Shown: positions 1-8,335 of the stretch, one piece after another
How positions within the stretch are numbered: position 1 is the stretch's first letter
Layout: each line of letters opens with the position of its first letter
Origin: Comamonadaceae bacterium
Lineage (GTDB): Bacteria; Pseudomonadota; Gammaproteobacteria; Burkholderiales; Burkholderiaceae_C
Assembly: GCA_027488115.1 (NCBI GenBank)
Contig: JAIYCG010000026.1
Span: 1-64,000, forward strand
Direction of reading: 5' to 3'
Length of the DNA stretch: 64,000 nucleotides
Program-made: the position numbers and the translations under genes
The notes under the pieces: generated by a model
What the model saw: the letters and a program-made list of their open reading frames with translations, nothing else
Told to the model about the DNA's origin: nothing
The model's database searches: none

Positions 1-131
<131 letters not shown>

Positions 132-136
132 TCAGA

Positions 137-163
137 AGTAGGGGCGGTTTGGGCTATTTCAAG
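137..163 (-). promoter_or_regulatory. Sigma-32-type heat-shock promoter for dnaK
   Basis: On the minus strand, CTTGAAA (157-163) is followed after 12 bases by CCCCTACT (137-144). This resembles the RpoH consensus CTTGAAA-N12-15-CCCCATNT. The predicted start would lie about 35 bases before the dnaK ATG. The element lies between grpE and dnaK, so dnaK probably has its own heat-inducible promoter in addition to read-through. Confidence 0.65.
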
Positions 164-238
164 GTCAAATTGCTTGAAATTGGGCCTTTTTTGCCCGCTT
201 TCGCCCAAAACCAGGCTGTTATCTACTTCCGAGGGACG

Positions 239-850
239 TTATTTGGGGGCCGTGACAGTCACCAAGGCGGGGCGCAATACGCGTTCTGCAATCAGGTAGC
301 CCTTTTGCAAAACGGTGACCACGGTGTTGGCGTCTTGCTCAGCGGGTACCACACTGATAGCTTGGTGGTGGTGAGGGTCAAACTTGGTACCAGCGGCAGG
401 GTTGATTTCCACCACTTTGTTGCGTTCCAAAGCGCTTTTCAATTGGCGAAGCGTGGCTTCTGCACCTTCGCGAATTTGCTCTGGCGTGACGTTTTGGATG
501 GCCAAACCTGCCTCCAAACTGTCTAACACGGGTAGCAGGCTGTCGGCAAATCCTTCGACTGCAAATTTACGGGCTTTGGAGATTTCTTCGTCTGCTCGTC
601 TGCGGGCATTCTGCACATCGGCTTGGGCACGCAAGTACTGATCGGCCAAGTTGGCGTTTTGAGCTTTGACGTTGGCCAGTTCGGCTTGGGCATCTGCCAA
701 AGGGTCGACAGGTGCAGGCGTTTGTTGAGCTTGGGTATCTGTCCCCATGGCTGCAGCGGCTGCAGCCAAGGCTTCTGCCGTGGGCATGACGTTTGCGGCG
801 CCAGGATTGGGGTTTTGATGGAAGGTGTTTTGTGAGTTGGAATCAGACAT
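239..850 (-). CDS. grpE: GrpE, nucleotide-exchange factor of DnaK
   Basis: GrpE releases ADP from DnaK in the cytoplasm and resets the chaperone cycle. The protein has the usual plan: a low-complexity N-terminus rich in Ala/Gln/Pro, a long coiled coil ([20 protein letters not shown] onward) containing the conserved [19 protein letters not shown] segment, and a C-terminal beta domain ending near [16 protein letters not shown]. The track ORF starts at 910. I prefer the ATG at 850 (MSDSNSQ, 203 residues) because the 20 extra residues are unlike GrpE and overlap the sigma-32-like promoter. The order grpE then dnaK is standard. Confidence 0.95.
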   Translation of the reverse strand: MSDSNSQNTFHQNPNPGAANVMPTAEALAAAAAAMGTDTQAQQTPAPVDPLADAQAELANVKAQNANLADQYLRAQADVQNARRRADEEISKARKFAVEGFADSLLPVLDSLEAGLAIQNVTPEQIREGAEATLRQLKSALERNKVVEINPAAGTKFDPHHHQAISVVPAEQDANTVVTVLQKGYLIAERVLRPALVTVTAPK

Positions 851-883
851 GAAATGCATCCGCAATAAATGACAACGCCCCAA

Positions 884-911
884 ACTTGGGGGCGCTTTGT
901 GGGATTTCAAG
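884..911 (-). promoter_or_regulatory. Sigma-32-type heat-shock promoter for grpE
   Basis: On the minus strand, CTTGAAA (905-911), a 13-base spacer, then CCCCAAGT (884-891) closely match the RpoH consensus CTTGAAA-N13-CCCCATNT. The predicted start is near 876, about 26 bases before the grpE ATG at 850. The -10 element sits inside a GC-rich inverted repeat (about 872-900), which could also act as the end of the FKBP transcript. Confidence 0.7.
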
Positions 912-948
912 CCCCGTTGTGCAAAGTGCCAAAGGGGCCCGAGTCAGA

Positions 949-1299
949 TCAAGACAGTTCTAGCAATTCGACGTCGAACTTCAAGGTGGCGTTGGGTGGA
1001 ATCACGCCGCCTGCGCCGCGGGAACCATAGCCTAAGTCGGAAGGAATGATCAGGGTGCGTGTGCCACCGATTTTCATACCAGCCACGCCTTCGTCCCATC
1101 CGCGAATGACCATGCCTGCACCCAAACTAAATTGGAAGGGGTCTTGGCGGTCTTTGCTAGAGTCAAACTTGGCGCCTTGTTCGCCGTCTTTGTACAACCA
1201 GCCTGTGTAATGAACGGTAACTGTTTGGCCCTTGGTGGCTTCGGCGCCGTCGCCGACCACGGTATCTTCGTATTGCAAGCCAGTGGTTGTGGTGATCAT
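949..1299 (-). CDS. FKBP-type peptidyl-prolyl cis-trans isomerase
   Basis: This is a 116-residue single-domain FKBP that isomerises X-Pro bonds during folding. Hallmarks are VTVHYTGWLYKDGEQGAKFDSS near the N-terminus, the central VIRGWDEGVAGMKIGGTRTL, and the C-terminal DLGYGSRGAGGVIPPNATLKFDVELL, which forms the active-site pocket. There is no signal peptide, so it should be cytoplasmic. The length matches small bacterial FKBPs. It precedes grpE on the same strand with about 100 bases between them, which fits a folding-related neighbourhood, but grpE appears to have its own promoter. Confidence 0.95.
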   Translation of the reverse strand: MITTTTGLQYEDTVVGDGAEATKGQTVTVHYTGWLYKDGEQGAKFDSSKDRQDPFQFSLGAGMVIRGWDEGVAGMKIGGTRTLIIPSDLGYGSRGAGGVIPPNATLKFDVELLELS

Positions 1300-1324
1300 G
1301 AATGTATCCTTGTCAGGGGGTCAT

Positions 1325-1347
1325 AGAAAAGCCAGTTCGTGACTGGC
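1325..1347 (-). terminator. Rho-independent terminator after the FAH-family gene
   Basis: The minus strand reads GCCAGT-CACGA-ACTGGC followed by TTTTCT: a 6-bp perfect stem, a 5-base loop and a T-run. It lies about 65 bases past the stop of the 1411-2583 gene. Confidence 0.6.
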
Positions 1348-1410
1348 CTAAGGGATGGATTATGCCAGTGGATCGCAAGCCACTTGTATCTCTTGAAGCC
1401 TTGGGGCCGA

Positions 1411-2583
1411 CTAGGCTTGCCTTTTCGCCAAGTCTTGCATCAAAGCTCGAACGCCATAAATCCAGGGGGGTGCTTGGTCTGAGGTGGTGACTCGGTTGAA
1501 GAGGGTTCCCAGTTGTGGGGTTGAGATAGCGACCGTATCTCCCACAACATGGGTGAAACCTTGGCCAGGGCCATGCCGATCTTGGGTGGGTGCAAACATG
1601 GTGCCCAGAAACAAGACCAAGCCATCCGGGTACTGGTGGTAAATGCCAATGGCTTGTTCAGCCAAGTCTAAGGGGTCGCGGCTAATTTGACTGAGCGAGC
1701 TGCTGCCTTGCATCACAAATCCCTCGGGCCCGTTGACGGTCATGCTGAGGTCGGTGGTGCGCACGTTGTCGATGCTGTAGTTCTCGTCAAACAAGCGAAT
1801 GAAAGGGCCAATGGCGCAACTGGCATTGTTGTCTTTGGCTTTGCCCAACAAAAGCGCGCTTCGGCCTTCAAAGTCGCGCAGATTGACATCGTTGCCCATG
1901 GCGGCACCAACGACTTTGCCTTTGGAATTGATGACCAACACAATCTCGGGCTCTGGGTTGTTCCAGGAACTGCCGGGGTGCAAGCCCACATCGAAGCCTG
2001 AGCCGACAGCACTCATGGCTTGCGACTTGGTGAAAATTTCGGCGTCAGGGCCAATGCCTACTTCTAAATATTGCGACCAAACACCTTGAGCCACCAAGAC
2101 TTCTTTGAGCTTCATGGCTTGAGCTGAACCCGGTTTGACATTTCTCAGGTTGTCGCCCATCACGCTGATAACAGCTTTGCGAACGCTTTCTGCCTTGGCG
2201 GCATCACCTCGAGCTTGTTCTTCAATGACGCGCTCAAGCATGCTGGCAACAAATGTCACGCCTGCGGCTTTGATAGCCTGCAGGTCTGTAGGGGCGAGGA
2301 ACCAAGCTTGATGAGGATCTTGGATCCTTGGGTCGGAGTTTTCCCAAATTTTAGAGCTTGACCAAGTCCTTGCTCGGTGCTGCTTCACCAGCTTCGCAGC
2401 ATTTTCAAGCTCCATCAAGTCTGCGCTGGTGATGGCAATTGCAGATAAATCCGTGAGTTCTTGTTCACCAACTTTGACCAAGTAAGGTCCTTCACCTGGC
2501 ACCCAAATTCGACCAATCAAAACGGCTTCGGCAGCGTCAATTGGCAAAGTCTCTTTCAGTGAGGGAAAGCTTGAAATTGCCAC
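1411..2583 (-). CDS. Fumarylacetoacetate hydrolase (FAH) family protein, possible sugar-acid dehydratase
   Basis: A 390-residue protein with a C-terminal FAH-type fold. The segment GFDVGLHPGSSWNNPEPEIVLVINSKGKVVGAAMGNDVNLRDFEGRSALLLGKAKDNNASCAIGPF carries the acidic metal-ligand region and the characteristic NDVNLRD. The long N-terminal domain of about 190 residues resembles 2-keto-3-deoxy-arabinonate dehydratases (XylX type, about 390 residues) more than the roughly 280-residue FAH hydrolases. The likely reaction is Mg2+-dependent hydration, dehydration or hydrolysis of a 2-oxo acid; the substrate is not clear. It lies 51 bases after the MarR gene, probably in the same transcript, and is followed by a terminator. 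A role beside the hydroxycinnamate module is only contextual. Confidence 0.75.
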   Translation of the reverse strand: MAISSFPSLKETLPIDAAEAVLIGRIWVPGEGPYLVKVGEQELTDLSAIAITSADLMELENAAKLVKQHRARTWSSSKIWENSDPRIQDPHQAWFLAPTDLQAIKAAGVTFVASMLERVIEEQARGDAAKAESVRKAVISVMGDNLRNVKPGSAQAMKLKEVLVAQGVWSQYLEVGIGPDAEIFTKSQAMSAVGSGFDVGLHPGSSWNNPEPEIVLVINSKGKVVGAAMGNDVNLRDFEGRSALLLGKAKDNNASCAIGPFIRLFDENYSIDNVRTTDLSMTVNGPEGFVMQGSSSLSQISRDPLDLAEQAIGIYHQYPDGLVLFLGTMFAPTQDRHGPGQGFTHVVGDTVAISTPQLGTLFNRVTTSDQAPPWIYGVRALMQDLAKRQA

Positions 2584-2634
2584 GATTCGTTGTCCTAAAG
2601 AAAGTTCTTGTAAAGAGGTGCTTGCACAGATGAC

Positions 2635-3096
2635 TTAAAGATAGATTTTTTGCAAAAGAGTGACCAAGGTTTGTGCCTGGTTGCTGGTGAGTTTACCGCC
2701 AACATTTCTTTCGAGTTCTGATGCCGCAATTTCTGCTTCTGCCATCAGATCCTTGCCTTTCTCGGTGGGGTGAAGCCCCACGGCACGGCCATCATGCGGA
2801 TGAGGTAAACGTTGAATCAACCCACGGGAGTCCAAAGATTGAATCAGGCTTACTAAATTGGGCGGCAAGATGTTCAATGAAGCGCAAAGTTGACGCGATG
2901 TCACGCCAGGGTTGTGAACGATGACGGACATGACAGAAAAATCAACCGGCTTAAGACCATAAACAGCCATTTTTTCTAAAAACTCCTCAATGATGGCCAA
3001 GGCGGCACGACGAGCGTTGTAGCCAATCAAGGTTTCTAGAAAGCGGGTGTCGACTGTTTCAACAGCAGTCACCGGAATTTTCTTGCTGCGTTGCAT
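2635..3096 (-). CDS. MarR-family transcriptional regulator
   Basis: A 153-residue winged-helix regulator. The region VMSVIVHNPGVTSRQLCASLNILPPNLVSLIQSLDSRGLIQRLPHPHDGRAVGLHPTEKG is the MarR helix-turn-helix plus the wing with its DGRA/V-L-T signature; flanking helices would form the dimer. MarR proteins in hydroxycinnamate clusters (CouR, FerC) are repressors relieved by the cinnamoyl-CoA thioester. This gene sits just beyond such an operon and is the best candidate to bind the palindrome at 8258-8274. It is probably co-transcribed with the downstream FAH-family gene. The ligand and operator are inference. Confidence 0.85.
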   Translation of the reverse strand: MQRSKKIPVTAVETVDTRFLETLIGYNARRAALAIIEEFLEKMAVYGLKPVDFSVMSVIVHNPGVTSRQLCASLNILPPNLVSLIQSLDSRGLIQRLPHPHDGRAVGLHPTEKGKDLMAEAEIAASELERNVGGKLTSNQAQTLVTLLQKIYL

Positions 3097-3163
3097 GGTG
3101 ATGAAAGGCTTTTATAAAAATGCTTTGTGAACGCTTTGGGACAAGGTGCATGCCAGCTTCTAC

Positions 3164-3201
3164 AAAAAAACAAAGCCCGAGAACTTGGACGGTTCTCGGG
3201 C
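3164..3201 (-). terminator. Strong Rho-independent terminator of the hydroxycinnamate operon
   Basis: On the minus strand a perfect 10-bp stem GCCCGAGAAC/GTTCTCGGGC with a 7-base loop is followed by TTTGTTTTTTT. It lies about 20 bases past the stop of the Bug gene, separates it from the MarR gene, and marks the end of the 8208-3222 operon. Confidence 0.9.
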
Positions 3202-3221
3202 ATGTTGAGATCAGTCCAATA

Positions 3222-4223
3222 TTAGGAATCGACAGTGAAGCCAATGCGCTTGATCAAGGGACCCCAGCGCTCTAATTCAACTTGAGAGCTTCTGAGTTGA
3301 TCAGCAGGCGTGCCGCCAAAAGGAATCAAACCAACGATGGTCAATGCTTCTTGAACGCTTTTGTCTTTCAATGCCGCGTTGATGGCGGCATTGGCTGCTT
3401 GAACGATGTTGGCAGGTGTTTTGGCGGGAGCGTAAAAGCCAAACCATTCTTCTACAGTCAGTTCTGGAAAACCTTGCTCTGCAAAAGTGGCAACCTCTGG
3501 CACAAAGGGTGAACGTGTTTTACCCGACGTTGCCAATATGCGCATCTTGCCAGCTTTGTGATTGGCAATGAAGTCACCATGGGGTGTGAACATGCATGCA
3601 ATTTGACCGCCAACCACATCGGTTACGCCTGGCACAGAACCGCGGTAGGGGGCATGTTTGAACTCAAAGTTTTGGTTGAGACCCAGCAAAGCACCTATGA
3701 AGTGAGGTGTAGAGCCTGCTGCGGGGGAACCATAGCTTGCATCTGCAGGATTGGCTTTGGCCCAAACTACAAAGTCCTTCACATTCTTAACGCTGGCCGG
3801 CACCATGGGGCCCACAGCAAAACCGTGGTGAATCATGGAACTTGTGCCAACCGGGGTGAAATCTTCAAAGGGTTTGTATTGAAGATTTTTGTAGATGTGA
3901 GGAAACAGTGAGATTGGCGAAAAAGGGGTCATTGCCAGCACAGACCCGTCGGCAGGCGCACTCTTAAGAAGATTGAGCGCAATTTGTCCGCCAGCACCAG
4001 GGCGGCTGTCGATCACACCCGCATTTTTGCTGTAGCTTGAACCGCCAAATTTTTCAGCGACACGGCGAGCGCAGATGTCGCCAGAACTGCCAGGCGGAAA
4101 GCCATAAAGCACTTTGACTTGCTCTATAGGCAGGCCACTTTGCGCCCATGATTGTTGAAAAGCAGTGCTGCCCACAATGGCAGCTCCTACTGTGGTCTGC
4201 AAAAATTCACGACGATTTGTCAT
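3222..4223 (-). CDS. Bug/TctC-family periplasmic solute-binding protein
   Basis: A 333-residue protein of the tripartite tricarboxylate transporter receptor family. The N-terminus (MTNRREFLQTTVGAAIVGST ... QQSWAQ) is a signal sequence with a Tat-like RREFL motif. The mature part shows VLYGFPPGSSGDICARRVAEK, the DSRPGAGGQIALNLL ligand loop and PAKTPANIVQAANAAINAAL near the end, all typical of Bug proteins, which clasp carboxylates between two lobes. It is the last gene of the hydroxycinnamate operon and is followed at once by a terminator. No TctA/TctB membrane partner is present, so the permease must be elsewhere. The ligand is probably an aromatic or phenylpropenoid acid, by context only. 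Confidence 0.9.
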   Translation of the reverse strand: MTNRREFLQTTVGAAIVGSTAFQQSWAQSGLPIEQVKVLYGFPPGSSGDICARRVAEKFGGSSYSKNAGVIDSRPGAGGQIALNLLKSAPADGSVLAMTPFSPISLFPHIYKNLQYKPFEDFTPVGTSSMIHHGFAVGPMVPASVKNVKDFVVWAKANPADASYGSPAAGSTPHFIGALLGLNQNFEFKHAPYRGSVPGVTDVVGGQIACMFTPHGDFIANHKAGKMRILATSGKTRSPFVPEVATFAEQGFPELTVEEWFGFYAPAKTPANIVQAANAAINAALKDKSVQEALTIVGLIPFGGTPADQLRSSQVELERWGPLIKRIGFTVDS

Positions 4224-4277
4224 GCTTGTCTCCTCTTGGGGTGGTTGAAAAAATGAACAAATTGCGGATCTCTTACA

Positions 4278-4697
4278 TCAACTGCACAAAGCTTTGATGT
4301 CATTGGGCACTGCAATGGCTTTGATTCGATCTGGATCATCAGGGTGCTTGATGCAAAAGGCACGAACCTCTGTGCCTTCGCACAAAACGGTGTCACCGCG
4401 CATCACCACGTGTTTGTGGATGAAGGTTTTCTCTCTCCACTCTTGCACGCTGGTGTGTATTTGTAGTGTTTCGCCGTAGGTGGCAGGCCGCCCAAACTTG
4501 GTATTGATTTCTAACAACGGTGTACCAATGATGCCGGAGGTTTTGACCAACTCGCGCCAAGGTTGAACCCCGCACTTGACAAAAAAGTTGAGTGAGGAGG
4601 CGTCCATCCATTTGGAAAAATTGGGGAAAAACACAATGCCTGCAGGGTCGCAATCACCGAACATCACTTGCACTTCGTAAACAACTGTTTTGCTCAT
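4278..4697 (-). CDS. Acyl-CoA thioesterase, 4-hydroxybenzoyl-CoA thioesterase family
   Basis: A 139-residue hotdog-fold thioesterase. The N-terminal motif FGDCDPAGIVFFPNFSKWMD matches the Pseudomonas 4-hydroxybenzoyl-CoA thioesterase, with Asp at residue 17 in the catalytic position. It should hydrolyse an aromatic acyl-CoA to the free acid and CoA. It lies between the SDR dehydrogenase and the Bug gene in the hydroxycinnamate operon, so a benzoyl-type or 3-oxo-3-arylpropanoyl-CoA product is the likely substrate. The track uses a TTG at 4700; I take the ATG three bases further in. The presence of both a thioesterase and a CouO-like amidohydrolase in one module is unusual (see findings). Confidence 0.88.
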   Translation of the reverse strand: MSKTVVYEVQVMFGDCDPAGIVFFPNFSKWMDASSLNFFVKCGVQPWRELVKTSGIIGTPLLEINTKFGRPATYGETLQIHTSVQEWREKTFIHKHVVMRGDTVLCEGTEVRAFCIKHPDDPDRIKAIAVPNDIKALCS

Positions 4698-4718
4698 CAA
4701 TGACTTTCTGGGCTGAGG

Positions 4719-5483
4719 TCAGCGAGGTGACATGCGAAGTGCGCCATCTAAACGAATCACCTCGCCGTTCATGTGGCCGTTGCTCACAATGTGAGCAGCC
4801 AGTTGTGCAAACTCCTCTGGCTTGCCAAGGCGAGAGGGAAAGGGAATGCTAGCCGCCAAAGAGGCTTGTACAGGCTCAGGCAGGGTTTTCAACAGAGGCG
4901 TTGCAAATATACCGGGTGCTATGGTGCAAACACGAATGCCGTGTTGTGCCAAATCGCGCGCCATGGGTAATGTCATGCCTGCCACACCCGCTTTGGATGC
5001 GCTGTAGGCTTGCTGACCGACTTGACCGTCAAAGGCTGCGACGGAAGCTGTAAAAACCATGACACCACGTTCGCCGTCTGCCATGGGATCCAGCTTGGCA
5101 CACGCTGCAGCAAAAACACGAGCAGCGTTGTAGGTGCCAATTAAATTGACGTTGACCACTTTGGCAAAGTCTTCCAAAGGTGCAGGGTTGCCATCTTTAC
5201 CCACAATGCGTTTAGCGGTGCCAATGCCCGCAATTTGCATCAAGATGCGCGCGCCACCCTGGGCTTTCGCTGCTTCTGCGACAGCGTTTTCCATGCTGGT
5301 GGCGTTGGTGACGTCGCACTGAATGGCGATGCCACCAATGTCAGTTGCTACCTTTTGTGCATTTTCAAGATTCAGGTCGAGCACCGCCACTTTGGCACCT
5401 AATCGGGCCAATTCACGGGCGGTTGCTTCGCCAAGTCCAGAGCCACCCCCTGTGACCAATGCGCTCATGCCTTGAATGTTCAT
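4719..5483 (-). CDS. SDR-family 3-hydroxyacyl-CoA dehydrogenase
   Basis: A 254-residue classical short-chain dehydrogenase resembling type II 3-hydroxyacyl-CoA dehydrogenases (HSD10 type). It has the NAD-binding TGGGSGLGEA at 11-20, an acidic residue after the second strand (VLDLN, implying NAD rather than NADP), catalytic Ser147, Tyr160 and Lys164 (YSASK), and the C-terminal PFPSRLGKPEEFAQL. In this operon it would oxidise the 3-hydroxy-3-arylpropanoyl-CoA made by the crotonase to the 3-oxo-thioester. It starts 20 bases after the CoA ligase stop and is tightly linked to the thioesterase. Confidence 0.9.
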   Translation of the reverse strand: MNIQGMSALVTGGGSGLGEATARELARLGAKVAVLDLNLENAQKVATDIGGIAIQCDVTNATSMENAVAEAAKAQGGARILMQIAGIGTAKRIVGKDGNPAPLEDFAKVVNVNLIGTYNAARVFAAACAKLDPMADGERGVMVFTASVAAFDGQVGQQAYSASKAGVAGMTLPMARDLAQHGIRVCTIAPGIFATPLLKTLPEPVQASLAASIPFPSRLGKPEEFAQLAAHIVSNGHMNGEVIRLDGALRMSPR

Positions 5484-5503
5484 GTTGGACTTTCAAAAAT
5501 TAA

Positions 5504-7357
5504 TTAAAGGGTGGGCTTCAAAATGAAGTGCAATCGATCTTCATGCAATGCTGCGACGGTGTCTGCGCGATGCGTCAAAACGGAGCGTTGATTGATGGAG
5601 CCCTTGTCTGTAATCTCACCCTTGTCAATGGTGGGTGGTTCAGACAACAAGCACATGCGAGCAATGCGGTTGGCGCTGCCAGTGGCATTCTTGGACAATT
5701 CGTTGATGAGATTCTGAAAATGGGCTAGGACAGGTGCACTGCCCAAGACATCGGCCATGGGTGAATCGGATGCCATGCCACTCAGAGCACGCACGGCTGG
5801 TGTTGGAAACACCATGGCGCCAACTTCTTTCAAGTTGATGCCTGTCAGTACCACGTCTTGAATATAGGGAGCGCCAGCAGCAATGATCTTGCCGCGCAGT
5901 GGCCCAACGCTGACAAAAGTGCCCGTCGCCAATTTGAAGTCTTCTGCAATGCGACCATCAAATTTCAAACCTAAATGCACATCGGTTTCATCAATCCATT
6001 TGACAGCATCCCCCGTGCAGAAGAAGCCTTCGTCGTCAAAGGAGCTTTTCGTTTCTTCCGGATTGCGCCAGTAACCTGGGGTGATGTTGGGGCCACGATA
6101 ACGGACTTCTGTTTTGCCGCCCATGTCGACCAGTTTGAGCTCCAAACCAGGTGTGGGCACACCCAAGTCGCCTGCCGAAACATTGGGGTTGGTCACAAAA
6201 ATACCGAAGGGGCCAGACTCGGTCATGCCAAGGCCGGTGCCCATCACAATGCGCTCGCCTATTTCGCGCTCTTGCGATTCGTACAAGCTGTCCCAAATGG
6301 GTTGCGCCAAAGCTGCACCGGCGTAGAAGAACATTTGCACGCGCGAAAGCAAAGTTTTTCGCAGAAGGTCGTCTGTTTTCATGGCCAAGGCAATGGCTTC
6401 GAAACCAGTAGGTACGTTGAAGTAAACCGTGGGTGCAATTTCACGCAGGTTGCGCAATGTTTCAGGCATGAGTGCCGGCGTAGGTTTGCCATCGTCAATG
6501 AACATGGTGCCACCATGAAAAACCACCATGCCAAAGTTGTGGTTGCCACCAAAGGTATGGTTCCAAGGTAACCAATCAACCAAGACCAAGGGAGCTTCAG
6601 CCAAGATGGGCATGGACTGAGCCATTTGTTGTTGGTTAGAACACCACAAACGCTGAGTATTGATGACCGCCTTGGGTAATTTTGTAGAGCCGCTGGTAAA
6701 CAAGAATTTCACAATGGTGTCAGGTCCAGTAGATGCCATTGCAGCATCCACTTGGGCAGTTGCTTGAGTTTGGCACAAGGCTTCAAAGCTTGTAACTTGC
6801 AGACCTTCTACGTTGCCCTCGTTCATCACAACTTCCATGTCCTTAGAAACTGTTGAAGCGATTGCTTTTGAATACCGTGAATCGCTGGCGAAAACCATAC
6901 CAGGGGTCACGGTGCGCAGCACGTGCTTGAGTTTGTCGTAGTCTTGGCTGATCAGGGAGTAAGGCGGTGAGGTGGGTACAAATGGAACGCCAGCGACCAT
7001 GCAACCCAAAGCCAGCAAGGCATGTTCCAAACTGTTCTCACTCAAGATGACAACAGGGCGTTCTGTATTGAGACCACGGTTGATCAGGCCTTGCGCAATA
7101 TTTCGCGCGGATTTCCAAGCTTCTGCATAAGTGACGTGTCGCCACTCTCCCAAGCTGCCGTCGGACAATTTAATGCGGCGTGCAAACAAGGTTTGGTTGG
7201 GTTTGGTATGTGCCCAGTGTTGCAAGCGATCAGTGAGCCGGTCTGGGTAAGCTGATAACTCTTGATCAGCTTTGAGGTAGTGCGTGCCAGGCGCTCCGTC
7301 TTTCAAGGTGACACGTGTGACGCCGAAACGCAGTGGCCGAAATTTTGGTGAGCTCAT
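5504..7357 (-). CDS. fcs: Feruloyl-CoA synthase (hydroxycinnamate CoA ligase)
   Basis: A 617-residue AMP-forming acyl-CoA synthetase of the feruloyl-CoA synthase subfamily. Motifs are FLFTSGSTKLPKAVINTQ (P-loop), GTGLGMTESGPFG (acyl/AMP site), GDAVKWID, and the subfamily C-terminal DGRIAEDFKLATGTFVSVGPLR, in which the usual hinge sequence is replaced. The N-terminus FRPLRFGVTRVTLKDGAPGTHYLKADQEL is also characteristic. It activates ferulate, coumarate or related acids with ATP and CoA in the cytoplasm. It sits between the crotonase and the dehydrogenase, as expected for a beta-oxidation-type route. The exact substrate range cannot be read from sequence. Confidence 0.92.
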   Translation of the reverse strand: MSSPKFRPLRFGVTRVTLKDGAPGTHYLKADQELSAYPDRLTDRLQHWAHTKPNQTLFARRIKLSDGSLGEWRHVTYAEAWKSARNIAQGLINRGLNTERPVVILSENSLEHALLALGCMVAGVPFVPTSPPYSLISQDYDKLKHVLRTVTPGMVFASDSRYSKAIASTVSKDMEVVMNEGNVEGLQVTSFEALCQTQATAQVDAAMASTGPDTIVKFLFTSGSTKLPKAVINTQRLWCSNQQQMAQSMPILAEAPLVLVDWLPWNHTFGGNHNFGMVVFHGGTMFIDDGKPTPALMPETLRNLREIAPTVYFNVPTGFEAIALAMKTDDLLRKTLLSRVQMFFYAGAALAQPIWDSLYESQEREIGERIVMGTGLGMTESGPFGIFVTNPNVSAGDLGVPTPGLELKLVDMGGKTEVRYRGPNITPGYWRNPEETKSSFDDEGFFCTGDAVKWIDETDVHLGLKFDGRIAEDFKLATGTFVSVGPLRGKIIAAGAPYIQDVVLTGINLKEVGAMVFPTPAVRALSGMASDSPMADVLGSAPVLAHFQNLINELSKNATGSANRIARMCLLSEPPTIDKGEITDKGSINQRSVLTHRADTVAALHEDRLHFILKPTL

Positions 7358-7398
7358 GTGTTTCTAGGAGATTCTGTGTGTATGAATTTCAAGAGATT

Positions 7399-8208
7399 TC
7401 ATGAGCTCTTTTGAACTTTGGCTGCCTTGCCTTCTAGAAATGCCTTGACACGAGCTTTGGCCTCAGGTGCAGCTTGAGCAATGGAAGAGATCAGCGCCTC
7501 TGTGAGATACCCATGGTCTGCAGGTTGCTCGGCGATGCGTGGCAGTGCGTGCATCAAGGCGTAGTTGGTTAAAGGCGCGTTGGTGGCAATGCGTTGCGCC
7601 AAATCCATAGCCTTTTCCAAAGATGTCCCTGTGGGAACATGGTATTGAGCCAAGCCAATGCGCTCGCCATCTGCCGCGTTGTAGACGCGGCCTGTGAGCA
7701 TCATGTCAGTCATGCGTGCCACGCCAATCAGCTTGGGAATGCGAACTGAGCCGCCACCGCCCACAAAAATGCCACGCGTTCCTTCGGGCAAAGCGAAGAA
7801 GGCGCTGTCGTCGGCTACCCGAATGTGACATGCGCTGGCCAGTTCTAAACCGCCTCCGACCACGGCGCCATGCAAAGCCGCAACGACTGGGACTCTGCCC
7901 AATTGAACCGCGTCCAATGCCACATGCCAGCTTCTAGAATGGAAAACACCCTGACCCGCGTCGCGTTCTTTCAGCTCTGACAAATCGAGTCCAGCGCAAA
8001 AATGATCGCCTTCGCCATGAATAACCGCAGATTTGGCTTCTTCAGGAAGGTTTTGAAAAATATCCCGCAGGGCTTCGACCAAGCCATCGTTGAGTGCATT
8101 GCGCTTGGCAGGGCGGCTCAGGCGCACCACAGCCACTGCGCCTTTCATTTCAAAATGGATGCCGTTAGATTGGGCGCGTTGCAACAAAGGATGAAGGTTT
8201 TGGGTCAT
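7399..8208 (-). CDS. Enoyl-CoA hydratase/isomerase family (crotonase), hydroxycinnamoyl-CoA hydratase candidate
   Basis: A 269-residue crotonase. The oxyanion-hole motifs HFCAGLDLSEL and ALHGAVVGGGLELASAC are present, with catalytic-type Glu122 and Glu142 (LPEGTRGIFVGGGGS). It lacks the opening seen in feruloyl-CoA hydratase/lyase (HCHL/Ech), so it more likely only hydrates the side-chain double bond and leaves oxidation to the downstream SDR enzyme. It is the first gene of the minus-strand operon and faces the CouO-like amidohydrolase across a 127-base divergent promoter containing a palindrome. An Ech-like aldolase activity cannot be ruled out. Confidence 0.88.
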   Translation of the reverse strand: MTQNLHPLLQRAQSNGIHFEMKGAVAVVRLSRPAKRNALNDGLVEALRDIFQNLPEEAKSAVIHGEGDHFCAGLDLSELKERDAGQGVFHSRSWHVALDAVQLGRVPVVAALHGAVVGGGLELASACHIRVADDSAFFALPEGTRGIFVGGGGSVRIPKLIGVARMTDMMLTGRVYNAADGERIGLAQYHVPTGTSLEKAMDLAQRIATNAPLTNYALMHALPRIAEQPADHGYLTEALISSIAQAAPEAKARVKAFLEGKAAKVQKSS

Positions 8209-8257
8209 GATGTCAGGGCAAACAAGGCCATGCAGCGCTGCAAAGTTTTGTTAAAAA

Positions 8258-8274
8258 GGTTATTATCAATAACC
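8258..8274. promoter_or_regulatory. 17-bp palindrome, candidate MarR operator in divergent promoter
   Basis: GGTTATT-ATC-AATAACC is a perfect 7-bp inverted repeat with a 3-base centre, in the 127-base gap between the crotonase operon (minus) and the amidohydrolase (plus). Size and position fit a dimeric MarR-type operator controlling both directions. The MarR gene at 2635-3096 is the likely partner. Confidence 0.6.
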
Positions 8275-8335
8275 ATATTGTCTTTCTATGACGAACTAAA
8301 AATCACAGGGTTTTCCCGCATTTCTGAAAGTTTTT

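Noticed and set aside
149-526. 125-residue plus-strand ORF over grpE
   Set aside because: Antisense to grpE and its downstream region, without start signal or recognisable domain.
5975-6571. 198-residue plus-strand ORF inside the feruloyl-CoA synthase gene
   Set aside because: Antisense shadow of a gene with full adenylate-forming motifs.
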